Both the position numbers and the translations under genes were made by a program. A DNA stretch of 30,681 nucleotides, from NCBI GenBank assembly GCA_016932075.1, contig JAFGDP010000094.1, positions 1 to 30,681 on the forward strand. Direction: 5' to 3'. This DNA is from Chitinispirillaceae bacterium. Its GTDB lineage: Bacteria; Fibrobacterota; Chitinivibrionia; Chitinivibrionales; Chitinispirillaceae. Below the pieces are notes generated by a model. The model was not told the DNA's origin. It saw only the letters and a program-made list of their open reading frames with translations, and ran no database searches. Below, in pieces: positions 24,122 through 30,681 of this stretch (its first letter is position 1; each line of letters begins with the position of its first letter).

Positions 24122-24532
24122 CTATCGTTCTGATGTAATGAACCGCGCCAGAACCGGAAGTTTCTGTGCGGCAAGCCGAAGCGCCTCTTTTGCAATATCC
24201 GGCTTCAGACCCGCCATTTCGAACATGACCGTGCCCGGTTTGACCACTGCGACCCACCCTTCCGGCGTACCCTTTCCCTTTCCCATTCGAGACTCGGCAG
24301 GATGCTTGGTATAGGGCTTGTCGGGATAAATGCGTATCCAGATCTTACCGCCCCGTTTGATAAACCGGGTCATGGCGACGCGCGCGGCCTCGATATGCCT
24401 GCTGTCGATCCATCCCGGCCGGATGGCCTGCAGTCCGTACTCGCCGAATGCAATTGTATTGCAGCGGGTTGCGATACCTCGCATGCGCCCGCGCTGCGCC
24501 TTCCTCCACTTGACTTTCTTTGGTGCCAGCAT
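24122..24532 (-). CDS. rplP: 50S ribosomal protein L16
   Basis: A 136-residue protein near the peptidyl-transferase centre and A-site t[22 protein letters not shown] and [25 protein letters not shown] are diagnostic, including the RMGKGKG loop whose Arg is hydroxylated in E. coli. AGGAGGTCA is the strongest ribosome site in the cluster. The length is normal. Confidence 0.98.
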   Translation of the reverse strand: MLAPKKVKWRKAQRGRMRGIATRCNTIAFGEYGLQAIRPGWIDSRHIEAARVAMTRFIKRGGKIWIRIYPDKPYTKHPAESRMGKGKGTPEGWVAVVKPGTVMFEMAGLKPDIAKEALRLAAQKLPVLARFITSER

Positions 24533-24547
24533 CGCTTCATTGACCTC

Positions 24548-25219
24548 CTATGCACGCACGGGTTCGCCGCCAGCCTGCGGCTGTTTCTCGGCGCGGCTGA
24601 TCACTTCACCCTTGCAGATCCATACCTTGACGCCGACGGTGCCGTACGTGGTATGGGCGGTCGCGACCGCGTAATCGATGTCAGCGCGCAGCGTGTGCAG
24701 GGGAACGCGTCCCTCTTTGTATATTTCGGTCCGGGCTATTTCGCCGCCGTTGAGCCGGCCGGCGACCGAAACCTTTATCCCTTCGGCACCCATCCTAAGC
24801 GCCGTTGAAATCGCCTTTTTCGTCGCCTTCTTGTAGGACACGCGTTTTTCAATCTGGCGGGCGATGTTATCGGCCACGAGCTGCGAGTCCATTTCCGGCT
24901 TCTTCACCTCGCGGATATTGATCTGAATTTCTTTTTGCGTCAGGTGCTGCAACTCTCCCTTGAGCCGTTCCACCTCCTCGCCCTTCTTGCCGATCACGAT
25001 GCCGGGACGAGAGGTGTGGATGTTCACCGTGACCCGTTTTGCGGTCCGCTCGATCTCAACAAGCGAAATGCCGCCGTGCTCAAGACGCTTGCGGAGATAA
25101 TTTCTGATGAGCATGTCTTCATATAAATAATCGGGCATTTTCTCCTTGGTGTACCAGTTTGAAGTCCACGAGCGCGTAATTCCTAACCGTAAACCAACCG
25201 GATTTGTTTTCTGGCCCAT
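24548..25219 (-). CDS. rpsC: 30S ribosomal protein S3
   Basis: A 223-residue protein at the mRNA entry tunnel. The N-terminus [18 protein letters not shown], the KH-domain GxxG loop ([12 protein letters not shown], about residues 75-86) and the C-terminal [23 protein letters not shown] block are all present. The start is ATG 25219, 11 bases after rplV. Confidence 0.98.
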   Translation of the reverse strand: MGQKTNPVGLRLGITRSWTSNWYTKEKMPDYLYEDMLIRNYLRKRLEHGGISLVEIERTAKRVTVNIHTSRPGIVIGKKGEEVERLKGELQHLTQKEIQINIREVKKPEMDSQLVADNIARQIEKRVSYKKATKKAISTALRMGAEGIKVSVAGRLNGGEIARTEIYKEGRVPLHTLRADIDYAVATAHTTYGTVGVKVWICKGEVISRAEKQPQAGGEPVRA

Positions 25220-25230
25220 GAATCCTCCCG

Positions 25231-25572
25231 TTAATTAGCTATGGTGACCGTAATGTGACACATTCGTTTAAGCACCGGTGCCGCCCTGCCGTGTGCCACC
25301 GGCCGGAACCGCTTCATGGCCGGGCCCCCGTCAACTCTGATTTCCTTTACCCGGAGATCGTCCACCTCGATGGCCTTGTCAGCGTGCTTGCTCTGCATGT
25401 TTGCGACTGCGCTCTTGAGCAGTTTGGCGATATCGCCGGCCACGTCCTTCTGCACGCTGAGTTCAAGGAGGCTGAGCGCCTCGCTGACCATTTTACCGCG
25501 TACGACATCAGCCACCAGCCGTGCTTTACGGGCTGTTCTGCGCAAAAATTTGATCCTGGCTGTCGATTCCAC
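25231..25572 (-). CDS. rplV: 50S ribosomal protein L22
   Basis: A 113-residue protein whose beta-hairpin lines the nascent-peptide tunnel. [17 protein letters not shown] start, [28 protein letters not shown] and the hairpin end [22 protein letters not shown] are typical. It initiates at GTG (25572) with AAGGGAAG upstream. The hairpin tip HGRAAPVLK is where macrolide resistance changes occur in other species. Confidence 0.97.
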   Translation of the reverse strand: MESTARIKFLRRTARKARLVADVVRGKMVSEALSLLELSVQKDVAGDIAKLLKSAVANMQSKHADKAIEVDDLRVKEIRVDGGPAMKRFRPVAHGRAAPVLKRMCHITVTIAN

Positions 25573-25587
25573 GATGCTTCCCTTTCG

Positions 25588-25941
25588 TTACTTCGAAGGC
25601 TCGGCCGCCGGAGCGGGTGCCGGCGTGGCAGGAGCACCGGCCGTCGGCAGCGCGGCGGCTACCGCCGTTTTATCGGTCTTGGCCGAGCCGCTGTGCGCCC
25701 GGAAGATGCGCGTTGGCGCGAATTCACCGAGCTTGTGGCCGACCATGTTTTCGGTCACGTATACCGGGATGAATTTATTGCCGTTATGCACGGCAAACGT
25801 GTGACCGACAAATTCCGGCACTATGGTTGAACGCCGTGACCATGTCTTGATCACTTTTTTCTGGCCCGATTTGTTCGCGTCATCCACCTTTTTCTGCAGG
25901 TGGTCGTCGACAAAAGGACCCTTTTTAACCGAACGCGACAT
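25588..25941 (-). CDS. rpsS: 30S ribosomal protein S19 with Ala/Pro tail
   Basis: A 117-residue head protein that pairs with S13. [57 protein letters not shown] and the APTRIFRAH end define the core (about 1-85). Some 30 residues follow, made almost wholly of Ala, Pro and Thr, where most S19 proteins stop near residue 92. The tail should be disordered and is not interrupted by a frameshift. Confidence 0.97.
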   Translation of the reverse strand: MSRSVKKGPFVDDHLQKKVDDANKSGQKKVIKTWSRRSTIVPEFVGHTFAVHNGNKFIPVYVTENMVGHKLGEFAPTRIFRAHSGSAKTDKTAVAAALPTAGAPATPAPAPAAEPSK

Positions 25942-25965
25942 ATGCTCTTTTCCTTCGTGCTTTCG

Positions 25966-26805
25966 CTATTTCTTTATGCGCCGCCGCACTATATATTTGC
26001 TTGATGGTTTTCGTTTCTTCCGCGTCTTCAAACCTTTGGTCTTTTGGCCCCACGGCGATACCGGATGATGCCAGCCGCCACCGCCCTTTGATTTGCCCTC
26101 GCCGCCGCCCATCGGATGATCGACCGGATTCATTACCACGCCGCGGACCGTCGGTCTGATGCCCCGATGCCGCACGCGTCCGGCAGAGCCAAGCGCCACG
26201 TTCATGTGCTCGCCGTTAGAAACGGCGCCGATGGTCGCCACACAATTTTCACGCACGTTCCGCACCTCACTTGAGGGGAACTTAAGCTGCACCATCCGGT
26301 TCTCCTTGGCCACCACTTCGGCATAGGAACCGGCGCTGCGCGCAATCTGTCCACCCTTGCCCTCGAGCATCTCGATGTTGTGCACCTGGATGCCGAGCGG
26401 CATGTTCTTGAGCGGCATGCAGTTGCCTTCGGCAATGTCGACATTGTCTCCCGCGACGATGTTCATGCCCGGCTTCATGTTCGCGGTGGCTAGAATATAG
26501 CGGCGATCGCCGTCGGCATATTTTACCAGTGCGATGTAGGCGCTCCGGTTGGGGTCGTACTCAACGGTCTCGACACACCCGGGAATGTTCTTCTTAGAAC
26601 GTTTGAAATCGATGATCCGGACATGCCGCCTGCTGCCCCCACCGCGATGCCGTACCGTGATCCGGCCGGTATTGTTTCTTCCGCTCCCCCGCTTCTTGCT
26701 TATCAGAAGCGGTTTATGGGGCGTGTCCGTCGTGACCTGTTCGAAGCTCTCGGTCATCTTATACCGCAATGTCGGCGTCAGCGGTCGGTAGGTCTTGATT
26801 GCCAT
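25966..26805 (-). CDS. rplB: 50S ribosomal protein L2
   Basis: A 279-residue core protein needed for subunit joining and peptidyl transfer. [18 protein letters not shown] start, [26 protein letters not shown], and the C-terminal [23 protein letters not shown] containing the essential His of the PVDHP motif. GGGAGAG precedes the ATG. The length is normal. Confidence 0.98.
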   Translation of the reverse strand: MAIKTYRPLTPTLRYKMTESFEQVTTDTPHKPLLISKKRGSGRNNTGRITVRHRGGGSRRHVRIIDFKRSKKNIPGCVETVEYDPNRSAYIALVKYADGDRRYILATANMKPGMNIVAGDNVDIAEGNCMPLKNMPLGIQVHNIEMLEGKGGQIARSAGSYAEVVAKENRMVQLKFPSSEVRNVRENCVATIGAVSNGEHMNVALGSAGRVRHRGIRPTVRGVVMNPVDHPMGGGEGKSKGGGGWHHPVSPWGQKTKGLKTRKKRKPSSKYIVRRRIKK

Positions 26806-26867
26806 AAGATACTCTCCCGTTGTTCCTCGCTAGTGGTCCCGTCGTTCACGTTTCATGCGCCGCTCCG

Positions 26868-27158
26868 TCATACCTCGCCGAACTTGGCGATCGACTGGCC
26901 TTCCATGATCTTGACTATTGCTTTTTTCCAGTCAGGACGGTAGCCGGAGTATTTGCCCATCCGCTTCTTTTTTCCCTTGACCACCACCGTGTTTACCGAC
27001 AGGACCCTCACGTTAAACAGCTTTTCAACCGCTTTCTTGATTTGCGGTTTGGTTGCCGCCTCCGCGACCTCAAATACGTATTTGTTCTGCGCCGTGCGCA
27101 GCGTCGTGTTCTTTTCCGTAATGCTCGGATACCGGATGATCGAATGATAGATGCTCAT
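26868..27158 (-). CDS. rplW: 50S ribosomal protein L23
   Basis: A 96-residue tunnel-exit protein that docks signal recognition particle and trigger factor. IIRYPSITEKNTTLRTAQNKYVFEVAEAATKPQIKKAVE and VLSVNTVVVKGKKKRMGKYSGYRPDWKKAIV are typical. Its ATG overlaps the rplD stop as ATGA. A 62-base gap separates it from rplB. Confidence 0.97.
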   Translation of the reverse strand: MSIYHSIIRYPSITEKNTTLRTAQNKYVFEVAEAATKPQIKKAVEKLFNVRVLSVNTVVVKGKKKRMGKYSGYRPDWKKAIVKIMEGQSIAKFGEV

Positions 27159-27784
27159 GGTTTCACCGCTTCGGCAAGCTTCCCGACAAGCGCTTCGCCG
27201 TTGAAAATGATGGTGTCGCTTTTGAGCACATCATAGGCATTGACTTCGGAAAGCGGTTTAACGTCAAGATTCTTTACGTTCTTGCCAGCCCGATACAGGT
27301 TTGTGCTCGCGGGATCGACGATCAGGAGCGTTCGCTGCCCCGCTACGGAGAGTGCGTTCAGCAACTGCGCCATGGTCTTTGATTTAGGCGGATCGCAGGC
27401 AATGCTCTGCACGATCATGATTCTCTCCTCTTTGGCCCGGGAGGAAAACGCACTGGAAAGGGCTTGCATGCGCATTTTTTTTGGAAGGCGGGTGGAATAA
27501 TCGCGCGGCATCGGACCATGCGCCTTGCCGCCGCGCACCCACACCGGCGACGTGTTTGATCCGGCACGCGCCCGGCCGGTACCCTTCTGTCGCCATGGTT
27601 TGCGACCGCCGCCGGACACCTCGCTACGTCCTTTTGTTTTAGCGGTACCCTGGCGTCGGTTGGCCCGGTATCCTTTGAGCACCTGGAACAGCAGATGCTC
27701 CTTTACCTCCGCAGCAAACAGGGTTTCCGGGAGTTCAACCTCGCCGGCTACCGTTCCGTCCTGCTGATAAACTTTTGCCTTCAT
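27155..27784 (-). CDS. rplD: 50S ribosomal protein L4
   Basis: A 209-residue protein with a tunnel-lining loop. The loop has KTKGRSEVSGGGRKPWRQKGTGRARAGS, followed by SPVWVRGGKAHGPMPRDYS. ATG 27784 lies seven bases from AAAGGTGA; a TTG two codons upstream is less likely. In E. coli L4 represses the S10 operon by binding its leader. Whether this occurs here cannot be told from sequence. Confidence 0.97.
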   Translation of the reverse strand: MKAKVYQQDGTVAGEVELPETLFAAEVKEHLLFQVLKGYRANRRQGTAKTKGRSEVSGGGRKPWRQKGTGRARAGSNTSPVWVRGGKAHGPMPRDYSTRLPKKMRMQALSSAFSSRAKEERIMIVQSIACDPPKSKTMAQLLNALSVAGQRTLLIVDPASTNLYRAGKNVKNLDVKPLSEVNAYDVLKSDTIIFNGEALVGKLAEAVKP

Positions 27785-27811
27785 GAACAATCACCTTTAT
27801 AAACAGGTCCG

Positions 27812-28438
27812 TTATTTCTTCTTTTTGATAACCACGATACCCTTGTTCGGGCCGGGCACTGCGCCACCTACAAAAACAAGGCCGGCTTCCTTATCGATGC
27901 CGACGACTTCCATATTCCGTACGGTCACCTGCTGGTTACCCATATGGCCAGACATCCGCAGACCCTTGAACACATGCGCCGGATAGGTATTGGAACCCGT
28001 CGACCCATGTTCGCGCACATTGGTGTTGCCATGGCTCTGACGGCCGCTTTTAAAATTATAACGCTTGATGGTTCCCGCATGACCGCGCCCCTTGGAAATG
28101 CCGATCACATCCACGCGCTTGACATTTTCAAACATTTCGACGCCTATGGGCGATCCCGGTGCAAGCGACTCGTCGGCGCTGTCGAGCTTGAACTCCTTGA
28201 TGATCCGCGTCGGTGTGGAGTTCAGCTTCTTGAAGTGACCGAGCAGGGGTTTGGAACACTTTTTCTCGGGAACCGGATCAAAACCGAGCTGTACGGCGCT
28301 GTAGCCGTCCTTGTCCATGGTCTTGACCTGATGGACGATATTGTTCGCCGCCTGAATGACGGTGACGGCAACGGCTCTTCCGCTTTCATCCTTGAAGAAC
28401 CTGGTCATTCCCACTTTTCTGCCGATAATACCCTGCAT
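27812..28438 (-). CDS. rplC: 50S ribosomal protein L3
   Basis: A 208-residue early assembly protein that reaches the peptidyl-transferase centre. MQGIIGRKVGMTRFFKDESGRAVAVTVI, SKGRGHAGTIKRYNFKSGRQSHGNT and the EHGSTGSNTYPAHVFKGLRMSGHMG block are typical. The motif region that PrmB methylates in E. coli appears conserved in shape. The length is normal. Confidence 0.98.
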   Translation of the reverse strand: MQGIIGRKVGMTRFFKDESGRAVAVTVIQAANNIVHQVKTMDKDGYSAVQLGFDPVPEKKCSKPLLGHFKKLNSTPTRIIKEFKLDSADESLAPGSPIGVEMFENVKRVDVIGISKGRGHAGTIKRYNFKSGRQSHGNTNVREHGSTGSNTYPAHVFKGLRMSGHMGNQQVTVRNMEVVGIDKEAGLVFVGGAVPGPNKGIVVIKKKK

Positions 28439-28520
28439 AATGCGATCCTCTTCTTTAATTCCTCAGCCATCGAGACACGCGCAGCGCACCGCTGACATCG
28501 CCCTCCCGATCACGTTCGCT

Positions 28521-28829
28521 CTATACCTTGATCTCAACGTCCACTCCCGCCGGCAGGTCCAGTTTCATGAGGGCGTCAACGGTCTGCGGCGTTGATTCCA
28601 GAATATCAATAAGGCGCTTATGCACCCGTGTCTCGAACTGTTCACGCGACTTTTTGTCGGCATGGACGGCACGCAGCACCGTATACACGGTTTTCTCGGT
28701 GGGCAACGGAATCGGACCGGAAATGCGCGCGCCCGTGCCCTTGGCCGTCCTGATGATGTCAGAAGCCGACTTATCGAGAATATTATGGTCGAACGATTTC
28801 AACCGTATCCGAATTTTCTCTCCTGGCAT
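28521..28829 (-). CDS. rpsJ: 30S ribosomal protein S10
   Basis: A 102-residue protein that also partners NusB in antitermination in model species. [32 protein letters not shown] and [36 protein letters not shown] are diagnostic. ATG 28829 has AGGAG eight bases upstream. It is the first gene of the S10-type unit, 84 bases after fusA, with no tuf gene in between. Confidence 0.98.
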   Translation of the reverse strand: MPGEKIRIRLKSFDHNILDKSASDIIRTAKGTGARISGPIPLPTEKTVYTVLRAVHADKKSREQFETRVHKRLIDILESTPQTVDALMKLDLPAGVDVEIKV

Positions 28830-28879
28830 TTCCTCACTCCTGCTGTAATTGCCTGTACGTGGTTTGCACAACGTTCCTT

Positions 28880-28909
28880 CCCCTCCGCATTAAGCGGGAT
28901 CCGCAGGGG
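28880..28909 (-). promoter_or_regulatory. Two-tier hairpin in the fusA-rpsJ gap
   Basis: CCCCT at 28880-28884 pairs with AGGGG at 28905-28909. Inside it, CCGC at 28885-28888 pairs with GCGG at 28894-28897, leaving a seven-base bulge. No T-run follows on the minus strand, so this is not a standard terminator. It would sit at the very 5' end of a transcript starting at the predicted promoter beside it and could be a leader structure. Confidence 0.3.
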
Positions 28910-28912
28910 ATG

Positions 28913-28921
28913 ATTATAACA
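28913..28921 (-). promoter_or_regulatory. Extended -10 promoter for the S10 operon at the end of fusA
   Basis: On the minus strand TG-T-TATAAT is a perfect extended -10 element (TATAAT at 28918-28913, TG at 28921-28920), overlapping the last codons of fusA. No good -35 hexamer stands 16-18 bases upstream, which is tolerated by extended -10 promoters. Transcription would start near 28906, about 77 bases before rpsJ. Confidence 0.4.
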
Positions 28922-30681
28922 CTCTTCCAATCCGCCGCAGCACCTCTTCCTGTATCTCCGGTGTTGTCGGCTCATACCGGTCGAATTGCATCGTGTACAG
29001 CGCCCGGCCCTGCGTCTGGGAGCGCAGGCTCGTCGCATAGCCGAGCATTTCGGCCAGCGGGGCCTCAGCATCGACCACCTGGCCGTCCTTGCGGGCCGTT
29101 ATGCCGATGATCCGTCCCCGTCGCGCGTTGAGATCGTTGATGACGGCGCCCATGAAATCGGGCGGAACCACCACTTCAACGCCCATCACCGGCTCCAGAA
29201 GCACCGGTGCCGCCCTGGTACACGCCTGCTTGAAGGCCATGCTGCCGGCGATCTTGAACGCCATCTCCGTAGAGTCATCGATTCGAAAGGATGCGCCTTT
29301 GAGAACCGTCCTGATGCCGGCGAGCGGATATCCTGAAAGCACGCCGCCGCTCGACGCTTCCATCACCCCCTGCCGTACCGCCGCGATAAAAGCTTCGGGA
29401 AACGACGCATCGGTAACGGTGCTGTCAAATTCCACGCCACGTGACGATGCTATTGGTTCAAGCTGCAGCATCACCTGTGCATAGTGGCTTTTCCCTCCGA
29501 TAAGCTGCGACAACTCGTACGTTTCGGTCGCCTTGGCAGAAATCGATTCGCGATACGATACCTGCTGATTCCCGACATGCACATTGACGTTGAATTCACG
29601 GACAAGACGGTCCACCAGTATTTCGACATGCAGCTCACCCATTCCAGAGATCAGACGCTGTCCGGTTTCACTGTCGATTTTCACCCTACAGGTGGGATCT
29701 TCATCGCACAAACGGTTGAGCGCCGCTACCAGCCTCTCTTCATCGACCGTGCTTTTCGGCTCAATCGATCGAGAAAGCACTGGCAGGGGAAACTCCATGC
29801 GTTCGAACACGATCTGGAAATCAGGATCACAGAGCGTATCGCCGGTGGTCGTGTCTTTCAGACCGACAAGAGCATAAATTTCTCCGGCATGCATTGCCTG
29901 CTCTGCATGACGCTTGTTCGCGTGCATGCGGAAGATGCGCGTGGCCCGTTCCCTGGTCCGCGTCCGCGGATTCAATAGGGCATCCTTGAAACCTGCCCTG
30001 CCCGAATAGACCCGCAGAAATGCAAGCCTGCCGGCATGGGAATCGGACGCGATCTTGAACACAAGCGCCGAAAAAGCCTCCTTGTCTTCAGCCGAACGGA
30101 CCCGTGGTTCACCGCTCGTCGGATCTCTGCCCTCCACCCTGCCGCGGTCAAGCGGCGAAGGCAGATAGAAGATAACCGCTTCGACAAGCTGCTGGATCCC
30201 CTTGTTTTTAAAGGCCGAGCCGCACAACACGGGATATATTTCGTTCTTCAGCACGCCGTTTCTGACTGCCATAACTATTGTTTCAGGGGCGACCGGCCCC
30301 TCCCCGAGCATCTGCCCCATCAGATCATCACTATAGTCAACCACCTGCTCGAGCAGCTCTTCGTGTGCCTTCTGCGCTGCGGTGACGAGCGCTTCGGGGA
30401 TTGTCGTCTCGATGACCCGCGCCCCGAGCGTTTCTTCATCGTACCGATAGGCTTTCATATGGACAAGGTCGACAACGCCGTCAAACGTCTCCTCACTGCC
30501 AATCGGCAACTGCACCACGACTGGCCGGTGCGACAACTTCCGCCGCATCATCGCGAGCACGTTATTGAAATCGGCGCCGTTCCGGTCCATTTTATTCACA
30601 AAAGCGATCCGGGGAACGTGGTATTTGTCGGCCTGCCGCCAGACGGTTTCCGACTGAGGTTCTACGCCTCCTACCGAATCG
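28914..30681 (-). CDS. fusA: Elongation factor G, 5' end outside window
   Basis: The ribosomal translocase GTPase. The frame is open to the window edge; 589 residues are visible, and the G1-G3 GTPase motifs (about 110 residues) lie outside. The G4 motif NKMD is near the visible start, and CGSAF gives G5. Domain II has GLKDTTTGDTLCD. Domain III has SIEPKSTVDEE and GMGELHVEILVDRL, and domain V has GYATSLRSQTQGRA. A GTG at 30599 is internal. Several stretches, such as IIGITARKDGQVV and the C-terminal end, depart from the common EF-G1 type and recall the spirochaete/mitochondrial split EF-G group. The call as the main fusA rests on its place ahead of rpsJ. Confidence 0.93.
   Translation of the reverse strand, partial: DSVGGVEPQSETVWRQADKYHVPRIAFVNKMDRNGADFNNVLAMMRRKLSHRPVVVQLPIGSEETFDGVVDLVHMKAYRYDEETLGARVIETTIPEALVTAAQKAHEELLEQVVDYSDDLMGQMLGEGPVAPETIVMAVRNGVLKNEIYPVLCGSAFKNKGIQQLVEAVIFYLPSPLDRGRVEGRDPTSGEPRVRSAEDKEAFSALVFKIASDSHAGRLAFLRVYSGRAGFKDALLNPRTRTRERATRIFRMHANKRHAEQAMHAGEIYALVGLKDTTTGDTLCDPDFQIVFERMEFPLPVLSRSIEPKSTVDEERLVAALNRLCDEDPTCRVKIDSETGQRLISGMGELHVEILVDRLVREFNVNVHVGNQQVSYRESISAKATETYELSQLIGGKSHYAQVMLQLEPIASSRGVEFDSTVTDASFPEAFIAAVRQGVMEASSGGVLSGYPLAGIRTVLKGASFRIDDSTEMAFKIAGSMAFKQACTRAAPVLLEPVMGVEVVVPPDFMGAVINDLNARRGRIIGITARKDGQVVDAEAPLAEMLGYATSLRSQTQGRALYTMQFDRYEPTTPEIQEEVLRRIGRVL

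Overview
The window looks like chromosomal DNA from a Gram-negative, diderm bacterium. It holds three secreted proteins ending in Phe that look like outer-membrane barrels, a secreted GH10 xylanase with a C-terminal tail resembling a type IX sorting domain, and a sigma-54 type promoter. A polysaccharide-degrading lineage such as Fibrobacterota or Chitinispirillia would fit, but this is an inference from gene content, not a phylogenetic result.

The layout has three parts. (1) Positions 1-4725, plus strand: nitrogen assimilation. It contains the 3' part of glutamate synthase small subunit (gltD), a class I glutamine amidotransferase, a good -24/-12 promoter, and then an apparent operon of an outer-membrane barrel, the ammonium channel amtB and a PII protein. 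The barrel could pass ammonium across the outer membrane, AmtB across the inner membrane, and PII would gate AmtB. (2) Positions 4726-13454: an accessory stretch with genes on both strands. It contains a nested inverted-repeat element, a small membrane protein, a divergent CNT-family nucleoside transporter, two secreted barrel-like proteins of unknown function, a short-chain dehydrogenase, the GH10 xylanase and a small hypothetical gene. (3) Positions 13455-30681, minus strand: an almost unbroken ribosomal-protein super-cluster, read as fusA (partial), S10-spc-alpha type genes, rpoA, rplQ and then class II fructose-bisphosphate aldolase, which ends in a clear terminator.

The ribosomal cluster keeps the classical order: rpsJ, rplC, rplD, rplW, rplB, rpsS, rplV, rpsC, rplP, rpmC, rpsQ, rplN, rplX, rplE, rpsN, rpsH, rplF, rplR, rpsE, rpmD, rplO, secY, infA, rpmJ, rpsM, rpsK, rpsD, rpoA, rplQ. 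There is no tuf between fusA and rpsJ, and no adk or map between secY and infA. Several genes use GTG or TTG starts, and four ribosomal proteins carry extra low-complexity tails.

The most unusual non-coding signal is a family of degenerate 7-bp tandem repeats (unit close to GATTGCA). They occur as facing inverted arms in three intergenic regions (after glnK, rpmJ and rplE). One arm begins within a few bases of the stop codon of the preceding gene in each case. No CRISPR array, tRNA, rRNA or intact insertion sequence was seen.
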